Assembly (NCBI GenBank): GCA_024636405.1
Contig: JAGXHC010000192.1
Coordinates: forward strand, 1-6,838
Length of the DNA: 6,838 bases
DNA from: Sulfitobacter sp.
GTDB taxonomy: Bacteria > Pseudomonadota > Alphaproteobacteria > Rhodobacterales > Rhodobacteraceae
Reading direction: 5' to 3'
In this document: positions 1 through 6,472 of the stretch, in pieces
Layout of the letters: each line of letters begins with the position of its first letter
Position numbering within the stretch: position 1 is the stretch's first letter
Translations under genes and position numbers: made by a program
Notes under the pieces: generated by a model
Databases searched by the model: none
The model's input: only the letters and a program-made list of their open reading frames with translations
What the model was told of the DNA's origin: nothing

Positions 1-448
1 GGTCGGCGGCGGTGATATCTACATGCCCAAGATCGCCCCCGTCCGGTGCGGCCACCGCCACACGAAACCGCGCATCACCGTTCAGATGCAGTGCAATATC
101 GCCGCCGTTGTTGACATACGCACGGGAAATCGGGGCTGCGGCAACCATCGCGGCCAACACTGCGTCCGCAACTGCCCCGGCCACTGCAATCATCGGGGTG
201 GTCCGCCCATCGGCATGCGGGCGCGCCGCCGCGTACATCACTTGTGCAATCGCGCCATCCGGGCGTTTGTCCAGGGGTTGGCGCAACACCGAAAGTTCGG
301 CCACCAGTTCATCCAGCACCGTCTCGAACCGTGCGCGTGCCGCCGCAAAAGCACCTGCGCGATCACCATCGACGCCAATCACCAGATCAATCGGACCATG
401 TGACAGATGCAGACGCCCGCCCGGCAGTATTGCGGCCTGCGGTGTCAT
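1..448 (-). CDS. UPF0280 family protein (ApbE superfamily), 3' end cut off by window edge
   Basis: The first 149 residues are visible; the gene runs off the left edge, and members of this family are usually about 240-290 residues long. The family (COG2122) belongs to the ApbE superfamily and has no proven function; ApbE itself transfers FMN covalently onto Thr/Ser of flavoproteins. Visible marks are an N-terminal PGGRLHLSHGPIDLVIG, a TPMIAVAGAVADAVL stretch at about residues 84-98, and a glycine-rich YVNNGGDIALHL at 111-122, which corresponds to the GG(D/E) loop of ApbE-like proteins. The ATG at 448 overlaps the stop of the 6-hydroxynicotinate reductase gene as ATGA, so translation is probably coupled; only a weak purine-rich GAAAGA lies upstream. 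A maturation role for the upstream reductase is my inference from this coupling. The family assignment is confident, the function is not. Confidence 0.88.
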   Translation of the reverse strand, partial: MTPQAAILPGGRLHLSHGPIDLVIGVDGDRAGAFAAARARFETVLDELVAELSVLRQPLDKRPDGAIAQVMYAAARPHADGRTTPMIAVAGAVADAVLAAMVAAAPISRAYVNNGGDIALHLNGDARFRVAVAAPDGGDLGHVDITAAD

Positions 449-1935
449 TCGCGCGTCTTTCGCCAGCCGTAATTCTCGCGGTCGTTCGGGTCTGGCTGTG
501 ACGCGGTGGGTGCCACGCGGCGGATTTCCGGCGTCATGACGTCGGCCACCGGGCGAATGTGTTCCATATGACCGCCAAGTGTGCCGTAATCCTCACGGCG
601 CAGGGTGAATTCAATCGGTGCGACCAGCGCCGGGGTGGGAACATAGCCAAAGCTGTCTGTGGGCATATCCATCACATCGACCATGACGGTAATCCCGCCA
701 CCCGGCCAGACATAGGCCGCCGCCCCGCCGCAGGACACATGGGTCAGCGTTGCCTTGACCGACTGCGTCAGGCGTACCGGGTTTTCCGTCACGCCCGCGC
801 GCAGGCTGCCCCCCGCACCGCCCATGAACAGGACCGAACACAATGATGGTTCGCAGTTCTCGGCAATGCGCTCGGCGACCTTGAGCAATGGCGCGGTGAT
901 TTCGGCCTCCTGCGGTTCCAGATCGTCGTTCAGCGTAAAATACGCCCACTGCTCGCCCGTGGTGGAGATCATCAACAGCCGCAGGCCCGGCCAGGCGCGT
1001 TTGGGGTCGGCGGGGCGCAGTATGCTCAGCGGGTCTTCAACATCGGTGCCGCCCCAGCCGGTGCCGGGATCAGCCACCTGAAAATACCGCCCCGGCGTGG
1101 ACCGTCTGCCGTTGATACGGATGCCCGAGGGCGTCATATCCAGCCCCCGACCCGCCTCATGTTCGCTCAGCACGCCGGTGATGTGATCGTCCACGACGAC
1201 CACCTCGTCAACGTGGCCGTGCCATTGCTTTGCGAACATCCCGATGGTGGCAGACCCGCAGCCGACGCGCATCAATTTCTCAGGTGTCCCGTTGATGATC
1301 GGGGCCGCACCCGCCTGCACGATGATGGTACAGCCACCGTCGACGGTCATCTCCACCGGTTCGCGGTTGCACAGGCGCAGCAGCGCGTCACAGGTCACAC
1401 GGCCCTCTTTCTTGGAGCCGCCAGTGAGGTGTTCCACCCCGCCCAGCGACAGCATCTTTGAGCCGTATTCGGCGGTCATCACATGTCCCACCGCCTCGCC
1501 GTCAACCCGCACCACGGCGCGTTCGTCGCCGATGTGGCGGTCGGTGTCGATCTTCACCTTGACGCCGCAATAGCTGAAAATACCTTCGGTCACCACGGTG
1601 ACCATATCGACGCCCTCGACTTCCTGACTGACGATGAACGGGGCCGGTTTGTAATCGGGATATGTGGTGCCCGCGCCCACGGCGGTCACAAAGCTGCGCC
1701 CGCCCTGGATCACGTCACCGTCCCAGTCCTGCGCATTGTCGCCCTGATCCAGAAAGGCCACGGCCTTGGCCCCAGATTGGATGACCGTCAGCGGGTCAAG
1801 CCGCACCAGCGTGCCGCCATGATTGGCATAGCGGTCGCAGGCGCCCGATTTCCCGTCGGCGATATAGCACATTACAGGACAGGCATCGCAGCGGATCTTT
1901 TCCGGCTTGGCGGTCTGTTTCAGATCATCAGGCAT
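445..1935 (-). CDS. hnr: 6-hydroxynicotinate reductase (iron-sulfur flavoprotein homologue)
   Basis: A 496-residue protein resembling 6-hydroxynicotinate reductase, which uses reduced ferredoxin to convert 6-hydroxynicotinate to 1,4,5,6-tetrahydro-6-oxonicotinate. The E. barkeri enzyme was reported to hold covalent flavin, one [2Fe-2S] and two [4Fe-4S] clusters. Here C16, C19, C23 and C33 form a CX2CX3CX9C cluster-type motif at the N terminus. Other cysteines are at 123, 182, 189, 202, 226, 361, 366 and 402. Glycine-rich stretches include GGAGGSLRAG (372-381) and CGGAAAYVWPGGG (402-414). No signal peptide or membrane segment is seen, so it is probably cytoplasmic. The ATG at 1935 is chosen because a perfect AAGGAGG lies 6 nt upstream; an in-frame codon at 1986 would add 17 residues lying wholly inside the preceding gene. 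It overlaps the molybdopterin gene by 8 bp and the UPF0280 gene by 4 bp. A related reductase with another substrate cannot be excluded. Confidence 0.85.
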   Translation of the reverse strand: MPDDLKQTAKPEKIRCDACPVMCYIADGKSGACDRYANHGGTLVRLDPLTVIQSGAKAVAFLDQGDNAQDWDGDVIQGGRSFVTAVGAGTTYPDYKPAPFIVSQEVEGVDMVTVVTEGIFSYCGVKVKIDTDRHIGDERAVVRVDGEAVGHVMTAEYGSKMLSLGGVEHLTGGSKKEGRVTCDALLRLCNREPVEMTVDGGCTIIVQAGAAPIINGTPEKLMRVGCGSATIGMFAKQWHGHVDEVVVVDDHITGVLSEHEAGRGLDMTPSGIRINGRRSTPGRYFQVADPGTGWGGTDVEDPLSILRPADPKRAWPGLRLLMISTTGEQWAYFTLNDDLEPQEAEITAPLLKVAERIAENCEPSLCSVLFMGGAGGSLRAGVTENPVRLTQSVKATLTHVSCGGAAAYVWPGGGITVMVDVMDMPTDSFGYVPTPALVAPIEFTLRREDYGTLGGHMEHIRPVADVMTPEIRRVAPTASQPDPNDRENYGWRKTRE

Positions 1936-4678
1936 GTCCGGCCTCCTTGAGGGCTGCGCGCAGGCGTGCGGGTGTCGCGGGCGCATGGGTCACGCGCGCA
2001 CCGGTCGCATGATAGATGGCATTGAAGATCGCAGGTGCTGTCGGGATCAATACATGCTCGCCCAGCCCCTTGGCGCCGTAGGGCCCATGCGCATCCGCGA
2101 TTTCCAGAACAAGTGTCTCGATCGGGGGGATGTCTCCGATGGTGGGGATCAGATAATCGTGCAGATTTTCCGTGCGCCCCGGCACGAATTCCTCCATCAG
2201 CGCCATGCCCAGCCCTTGGGCAATGCCGCCCTGCACCTGTCCCTCGATCAGCAGCGGATTGATTGCGCGGCCCACATCATGGGCTGCGACAAAACGGATC
2301 GGGCGCACTTGGCCCAGCTTCACATCCACATCGACCACCACCAGATGCGCCGCATAACCGAACTGCGCATAGGGCGACCCCTGCCCATGCGCGTCCATCG
2401 GCTTTACCGGGGGGTCGTAGGTTTCCTGCGCAAGCAGCACATAGCCTTCGGCATCGGCGTCAAGCCGTGCAGGATCAAGCGTCTGAACATGCGGCCCCTC
2501 CGATACCGAAACATTGCCACTGCTAAGTGTGATTTCCGCCTGAGGTCCTGCATTCACCTGCCGCAGGATCATTGCGCGCAATGCCTCGCCGGCCAAACGT
2601 GCGGCGTTGCCGGTCACGAAGGTCTGGCGGGACGCGGATGTCTTGCCTGCGTCGGGTGTCAAATCAGTGTCCGCGCCGATCACCGAAATCTGTGCCACGG
2701 CCACGCCAAGCGCCTTGGCAAATATCTGCACGATCACCGTGTTCGATCCCTGCCCGATATCCATCGCACCCTGATGCAGCACCACCCGCCCATCGCCACG
2801 CAGCCCGGCCTTTATCGTGGATGGATTGGGCAGCGAGGTATTGCCGCAGCCGTACCACCCGCCGGCCAGCCCGACACCGCGTCTGATCGCGGTCGCGGCT
2901 TCATTGAAGGCCGCACATTCCGCCTTGGCCGTCTCCCATGCCGGACGCAGCGCCTCAAGGCACGGTCTGATGCCGACGCCCTGGTCAAAAACCTGACCAC
3001 AGACGGTAGGCACCCCGTTGTCCAGCGCATTGATCAGCCGGAATTCCAGCGCGTCGATACCCAGCTTTTTCGCCAATTGATCGAACGCCGTTTCCTGCGC
3101 AATCGCGGACTGCGGCACACCAAACCCGCGAAACGCACCGGACGGTGGACAGTGGGTATGGATCGCGCGGCTGCGCGCGCGGTAATCGGCCACACGGTAC
3201 GGGCCAGACGCATGCACCGGCACACGGTTGGCCACGGTCGGGCCCCAGCTGGCATAGGCGCCGGTATTGAAATCACCGTCAAATGTCATGCCGCACAGCG
3301 TCCCGTCCGCCTTTGCCCCGATGCAGATGTCAATCTGCGCCGGATGGCGTTTGGTCGTGGATTGCATGGATTCAGTGCGGCTATAGGTCATGCGCACCGG
3401 CTTGCCCGTTGCCAAAGCAGCCAACGCCAGAAACGGCTGAACCGATACATCGATCTTGGCGCCAAAGCCGCCACCGACCGCTGTTGGTACAATGCGGATG
3501 TCAGCCATCTCCATGTCAAGGATTTCCGCCAGCGTCGCGCGGTCCATGGCCGGGGCCTGGGTACAGGCGTGTATATGTACGCGCCCATCCACCACCTCGG
3601 CAAAACCTGCCTCAGGCTCAATATAGGCGTGTTCGACAAAACTGGTACGATAGGTTGCAACAACGGTTTCATCCGCCAAGGCCAGCGCCGCATCGGCATC
3701 GCCGCATTGCACAAAACCGCCGCACATCACGTTGCCCGCGCGGTCATCAAACAGCAGCGGCGCACCATCGGCCAGCGCCTCGGACATGTCGCCCAATATC
3801 GTTGACGGCGTCCATGTGACCGGGAAATCCGCCAGATCCAGCGCTGCAATCGCTGCCGCATCACCAACGACACAGGCAACAGCCTCGCCGCGGAAACGCA
3901 CGTGATCCACCGCAAATACCGGCTGGTCGATGAAACCGGGAATGACGCCGAACGCATTCAGCCCCGGCACATCCGCTGCGGTCAGCACCGCCACCACACC
4001 CCGGTGCAACGATTGCCACGCCGCGACATCGCCAAGCTCAAATTGCGCCGCCGGATGCGGCGACCGAACGACCCGCGCCACCAACGCGCCTGCAGGGGCC
4101 ACGTCATCGCCAAAGCGCTCTGATCCGTCCACCTTTGCCGCCCCGTCAAGCCGGCGGGCGGATTGCCCCAGTTCCTGACCCGAAACCGTCAGAGTGGCGG
4201 CGCCGTGGGCATCCATGACGGCGTCAATAATCTTGCGATAACCTGTGCAACGGCACAGCACACCCCCCAGCGCCTCCTGCACCTGCGCCACATCGGGGCG
4301 CGGCACCCGGCGCAGCAGGGCAACGGCGGAAACCATCATCCCCGGTGTGCAGATGCCACATTGCGCGGCCTGATGATGCTGGAAACTGGTCATCAGCGCC
4401 TTGGCGTCGGCATCTTCGCGCGCCAGCCCGGACAAGGTTTCTACCTGACGCCCCGCCGCCTGCTGTACCGGCATCAGGCACGCACAGACCGGTGCGCCGT
4501 CCACCAGCACCGTGCAGGCACCACAATCGCCCGCGTTACACCCGACCTTGACGTCCAGCGCGCCGCAGGTCTCGCGCAGGACATGCGACAGCCGGTCACC
4601 CGCGCGCGTTTCCACATCGGCCCGCACGCCGTTCAGCGTGAACCCGGTGACACTGGTTTGTGACTGCTTGTCCATCAT
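1928..4678 (-). CDS. Molybdenum hydroxylase, fused [2Fe-2S] and molybdopterin subunit (probable nicotinate dehydrogenase)
   Basis: A 916-residue xanthine dehydrogenase family protein with two normally separate parts fused. Residues 1-160 are the iron-sulfur part: a plant-type [2Fe-2S] site at C47, C52, C55 and C67, and a second [2Fe-2S] site at C107, C110, C142 and C144 (CGIC...CRCTGY). Residues from about 170 to 916 are the molybdopterin part, with EHAYIEPEAGF (349-359), VGGGFGAK (401-408), GAFRGFG (514-520), QGAMDIGQGSNT (636-647) and GAKGLGE ending in E874, the expected catalytic base. Electrons would pass from Mo through both clusters to the separate FAD subunit encoded upstream. The hydroxylation of nicotinate to 6-hydroxynicotinate is inferred from the reductase and enamidase neighbours, because this family hydroxylates many N-heterocycles and aldehydes. 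The start is ATGATG; the first ATG at 4678 overlaps the previous stop as ATGA and has GGAGGT 5 nt upstream, though the second ATG (4675) is also possible. Confidence 0.93.
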   Translation of the reverse strand: MMDKQSQTSVTGFTLNGVRADVETRAGDRLSHVLRETCGALDVKVGCNAGDCGACTVLVDGAPVCACLMPVQQAAGRQVETLSGLAREDADAKALMTSFQHHQAAQCGICTPGMMVSAVALLRRVPRPDVAQVQEALGGVLCRCTGYRKIIDAVMDAHGAATLTVSGQELGQSARRLDGAAKVDGSERFGDDVAPAGALVARVVRSPHPAAQFELGDVAAWQSLHRGVVAVLTAADVPGLNAFGVIPGFIDQPVFAVDHVRFRGEAVACVVGDAAAIAALDLADFPVTWTPSTILGDMSEALADGAPLLFDDRAGNVMCGGFVQCGDADAALALADETVVATYRTSFVEHAYIEPEAGFAEVVDGRVHIHACTQAPAMDRATLAEILDMEMADIRIVPTAVGGGFGAKIDVSVQPFLALAALATGKPVRMTYSRTESMQSTTKRHPAQIDICIGAKADGTLCGMTFDGDFNTGAYASWGPTVANRVPVHASGPYRVADYRARSRAIHTHCPPSGAFRGFGVPQSAIAQETAFDQLAKKLGIDALEFRLINALDNGVPTVCGQVFDQGVGIRPCLEALRPAWETAKAECAAFNEAATAIRRGVGLAGGWYGCGNTSLPNPSTIKAGLRGDGRVVLHQGAMDIGQGSNTVIVQIFAKALGVAVAQISVIGADTDLTPDAGKTSASRQTFVTGNAARLAGEALRAMILRQVNAGPQAEITLSSGNVSVSEGPHVQTLDPARLDADAEGYVLLAQETYDPPVKPMDAHGQGSPYAQFGYAAHLVVVDVDVKLGQVRPIRFVAAHDVGRAINPLLIEGQVQGGIAQGLGMALMEEFVPGRTENLHDYLIPTIGDIPPIETLVLEIADAHGPYGAKGLGEHVLIPTAPAIFNAIYHATGARVTHAPATPARLRAALKEAGHA
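1942..1948 (-). promoter_or_regulatory. Strong ribosome binding site deciding the hnr start
   Basis: The minus strand reads AAGGAGG, then CCGGAC, then ATG at 1935. The site lies inside the last codons of the molybdopterin subunit gene (residues L-K-E-A-G-H-A). A full anti-SD match 6 nt from the ATG makes this start far more likely than the in-frame upstream codon at 1986. The next gene can thus be translated strongly while overlapping its neighbour by 8 bp. Confidence 0.85.
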
Positions 4679-5511
4679 GTTGCACCTCCGATGGCATCAA
4701 TGACCGTGCGACGCAGCACCTCGATGACCGCATCGTGGCGGTATTCTGCCGTGCCACGGATATCCGAAATCGGCGAAAGCCCCTGCAACAGATCGGCAGT
4801 GATCTTGTCCGGTGCCGCTGCCACAGACGCCCCTTGCAAGGCATTCTCAAGCGCAGTCATCCGCTGCGCCACGGGCGAGGCGGCACCGACTGCGATACGC
4901 ACATCGCTCAGATGCCCATCCTCAACCGTGATCACCGCCGCGACCATACAGATTGAAATCACCAGATACTTCCGCGCCCCCAGCTTGAGGAATGCCCCCT
5001 GCGCCGCGTCAGGCAAAGCCGGAATATAAAGCGCGCTCAAAATCTCATCCGGGCGGCGCGCGGTTTTGCGCACGCCTTGCAGAAAGTCACCCAGCGGCAG
5101 ACGCCGAACGCCCGCCTGCGAAGACAGTTCCACTTGCGTTCCCAGCGTCAGCAGCGGCGGCACGCCATCTGCGGCGGGGGACGCATTGCACAGGTTGCCC
5201 GCGACGGTCCCGGTATTCTGTATCTGCACCGATCCAACTTCGCGCGCAGCCTGTTTCAGCCCATCAAACGCGCCCGGAAGATCGGCGCGGATCACGTCCG
5301 TCCAGGTTGTTGCGCCGCCGATGCGCCATCCGTCACCGTCGCGCGCAATGCCGCGCAAGCCGTCAATGCGGGTGATGTCCAAAAGCGTACCCGCAAAATG
5401 GCGGTCACCCAAAGCCGGAAACCAATCGGTGCCGCCCGCAATGACCGTCGCTTGCGCACCCGCCAGCAGGCGCAATGCCTCTTCCAGATCGTTTGCAGCG
5501 ATATAGCCCAT
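4675..5511 (-). CDS. Molybdenum hydroxylase FAD-binding subunit
   Basis: A 278-residue medium subunit of a xanthine dehydrogenase family enzyme, of normal length for a stand-alone FAD subunit. It carries the flavin-binding signatures of the family: AGGTD at 25-29, IGGAT at 64-68, and NTGTVAGNLCNASPAAD at 99-115; RRPDEIL (152-158) and a C-terminal GTAEYRHD (253-260) also fit. It would pass electrons from the [2Fe-2S] clusters of the co-encoded subunit to an acceptor, probably NAD(P)+ as in the E. barkeri nicotinate dehydrogenase; the acceptor is not shown by the sequence. The ATG at 5511 is chosen because it begins the conserved region and has AGGGA 5 nt upstream. An in-frame GTG at 5559 would add 16 unconserved-looking residues, and it lies at or before the predicted transcription start. 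It is the first gene of the four-gene overlapping operon. Confidence 0.9.
   Translation of the reverse strand: MGYIAANDLEEALRLLAGAQATVIAGGTDWFPALGDRHFAGTLLDITRIDGLRGIARDGDGWRIGGATTWTDVIRADLPGAFDGLKQAAREVGSVQIQNTGTVAGNLCNASPAADGVPPLLTLGTQVELSSQAGVRRLPLGDFLQGVRKTARRPDEILSALYIPALPDAAQGAFLKLGARKYLVISICMVAAVITVEDGHLSDVRIAVGAASPVAQRMTALENALQGASVAAAPDKITADLLQGLSPISDIRGTAEYRHDAVIEVLRRTVIDAIGGAT
4684..4689 (-). promoter_or_regulatory. Ribosome binding site before tandem ATGATG start
   Basis: The minus strand reads GGAGGT, then GCAAC, then ATGATG. The spacing is 5 nt to the ATG at 4678 and 8 nt to the ATG at 4675, so both starts are usable. The proteins would differ by one methionine. The site lies within the end of the FAD subunit gene, consistent with coupled translation. 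Confidence 0.7.
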
Positions 5512-5545
5512 GTTGATCCCTGATCCCCGCCGTGGTGCGTCAAAA

Positions 5546-5563
5546 ATTCGTTGGTACACGAAT
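5546..5563 (-). promoter_or_regulatory. Palindrome ATTCGT-N6-ACGAAT, probable operator (or weak terminator)
   Basis: A perfect 6-bp inverted repeat with a 6-nt spacer overlaps the end of the predicted -10 box and the expected transcription start, a position typical of a repressor site. Its left-centre part contains GTTGGTACAC (plus strand 5550-5559), which recurs with one change in the divergent intergenic region. Alternatively, on the minus strand the repeat could form a 6-bp hairpin followed by a run of five T, serving as a weak terminator for the upstream reductase gene. Its stem has only two G/C pairs, so I favour the operator reading. Confidence 0.45.
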
Positions 5564-5590
5564 AAGAAATTGCCGCCGCCCTTGTGTCAA
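5562..5590 (-). promoter_or_regulatory. Sigma-70-type promoter for the hydroxylase-reductase operon
   Basis: On the minus strand a perfect -35 TTGACA (5590-5585) is followed by a 17-nt spacer and TCTTAT (5567-5562), a 4/6 match to TATAAT. Transcription would begin near 5555, giving a leader of about 44 nt before the ATG at 5511. It lies in the 94-bp gap after the ferredoxin-NADP+ reductase gene, so the four overlapping genes can be transcribed separately from it. A palindrome containing a motif shared with the other promoter region sits over the -10 and start site. Confidence 0.6.
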
Positions 5591-5605
5591 ATCAAATCGC
5601 GCGGT

Positions 5606-6412
5606 TCACCCGACAAAGGCGCGTTCCACGACGAATGTCGCGGGCTTGCTGTTTGCGCCTTCCTCCAGCCCGAACCCTTCGAGCGCGCGTTTGGTATCGT
5701 TCAGCATCGCCATTGAGCCGCAGATCATTCCGCGATCCTCTGCCGGGTTCAGCGGTGACAGACCAAGATCGTCAAATATCTTGCCCGAGGCCAGCAAATC
5801 CGTCTGCCGCCCCATTCGCGGCCAATCCTCACGCGTCAGCGTGTCATAAAGCGTCAGTTTCTGAGCCATCTCACCCACCAGCGGATCGGACTTGAGAGCA
5901 TCGACCAGATCGCGGCCATAGGTCAGTTCCCCTGCGGTGCGGCAGGTGTGGCAAAGGATAAGCTGGTCAAATTTATCATAGGTTTCCGGGTCACGAATGA
6001 CCGACGCAAAGGGTGCGATCCCGGTCCCGGTGGCGAACATCCACAGCCGCTTGCCCGGCAGCAGCGCATCAATGACAAGCGTGCCCGTCGGCTTGCGCCG
6101 CATCAGCACCGTGTCCCCCTCGCGCAGCTTTTGCAGGTGTTGCGTCAGCGGACCATCCGGGACTTTGATCGAATAAAACTCAATCTCTTCATCCCAAGAC
6201 GGCGAGGCGATCGAATAGGCGCGGAACACCGGTTTTTCGGCATTGGGCAGGCCGATCATGACAAATTCGCCTGACCGGAAACGAAACGACGCGGGCCGCG
6301 TGATACGAAACCGGAACAGACTATCGGTATAATGTTGCACCTGCGTCACCGTTTCTGCGAATACACCAGCCGGGATCGGAAATTCCTGTGTCTTGTTCAC
6401 CACGACGTCCAT
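5606..6412 (-). CDS. fpr: Ferredoxin-NADP+ reductase, bacterial FPR type
   Basis: A 268-residue FAD enzyme that exchanges electrons between NADP(H) and ferredoxin or flavodoxin. The pattern is that of the Rhodobacter capsulatus FPR: YTDSLFRFRITRPASFRFR (28-46), the FAD motif RAYS (64-67), YSIKVPDGPLTQHL (80-93), KPTGTLV (107-113), the NADP-binding GTGIAPF (129-135), CGSMAML (231-237) and a terminal VVERAFVG. No signal or membrane segment is seen, so it is cytoplasmic. The ATG at 6412 is preferred because AGGGG lies 8 nt upstream; an in-frame GTG at 6421 would have no proper binding site spacing. It is divergent from the enamidase gene and precedes the hydroxylase operon. Housekeeping FPRs often serve redox balance or stress, but here I infer that it supplies reduced ferredoxin to the 6-hydroxynicotinate reductase. 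No ferredoxin gene is in the window. Confidence 0.93.
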   Translation of the reverse strand: MDVVVNKTQEFPIPAGVFAETVTQVQHYTDSLFRFRITRPASFRFRSGEFVMIGLPNAEKPVFRAYSIASPSWDEEIEFYSIKVPDGPLTQHLQKLREGDTVLMRRKPTGTLVIDALLPGKRLWMFATGTGIAPFASVIRDPETYDKFDQLILCHTCRTAGELTYGRDLVDALKSDPLVGEMAQKLTLYDTLTREDWPRMGRQTDLLASGKIFDDLGLSPLNPAEDRGMICGSMAMLNDTKRALEGFGLEEGANSKPATFVVERAFVG

Positions 6413-6444
6413 TGCAAGCACCCCTGTCAGTAAGTTGGTTTATT

Positions 6445-6454
6445 GTTTGTACAC
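6445..6454. promoter_or_regulatory. Second copy of shared motif GTTKGTACAC, candidate operator
   Basis: The plus strand reads GTTTGTACAC, differing by one base from GTTGGTACAC at 5550-5559. It contains the palindromic core TGTACA and lies within a loose dyad of TTATT (6440-6444) and AATAA (6460-6464). It overlaps the proposed fpr -10 box and lies about 90 bp upstream of the enamidase start, so one bound protein could affect both divergent genes. The regulator is unknown and not encoded here. Confidence 0.4.
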
Positions 6455-6472
6455 ATATGAATAATCTGTCAA
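6446..6472 (-). promoter_or_regulatory. Probable fpr promoter in the divergent intergenic region
   Basis: On the minus strand a perfect TTGACA (6472-6467) is followed after 15 nt by TACAAA (6451-6446), a 4/6 match to the -10 consensus. The spacing is short, so the -10 call is uncertain, while the -35 is convincing. Transcription would start near 6438-6440, giving a leader of roughly 26 nt. The motif GTTTGTACAC (plus strand) covers the proposed -10. Confidence 0.45.

Noticed and set aside
1483..1950. Plus-strand open frame of 155 codons opposite the reductase gene
   Set aside because: It is antisense to a well-supported coding region, has no family features and no convincing ribosome binding site.
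1936..1986. Upstream in-frame start adding 17 residues to the reductase
   Set aside because: The added residues (MRPRHPHACAQPSRRPD) look like a frame shadow of the preceding gene. The ATG at 1935 has a perfect AAGGAGG at 6 nt.
1907..3805. Long plus-strand open frame of 632 codons opposite the molybdopterin subunit gene
   Set aside because: It is the antisense shadow of a clear family member in high-GC DNA. Its translation is rich in Arg, His and Cys with no recognisable domain, and it crosses the gene junction at 1928-1935.
5512..5559. GTG start at 5559 for the FAD subunit
   Set aside because: It lies within the predicted operator and at or upstream of the likely transcription start. The conserved region begins at the ATG at 5511.
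5541..5563. Rho-independent terminator after fpr
   Set aside because: The hairpin ATTCGT/ACGAAT with a T run is AT-rich and short. Its position on a promoter -10 and the shared motif make an operator more likely, although a double role is possible.
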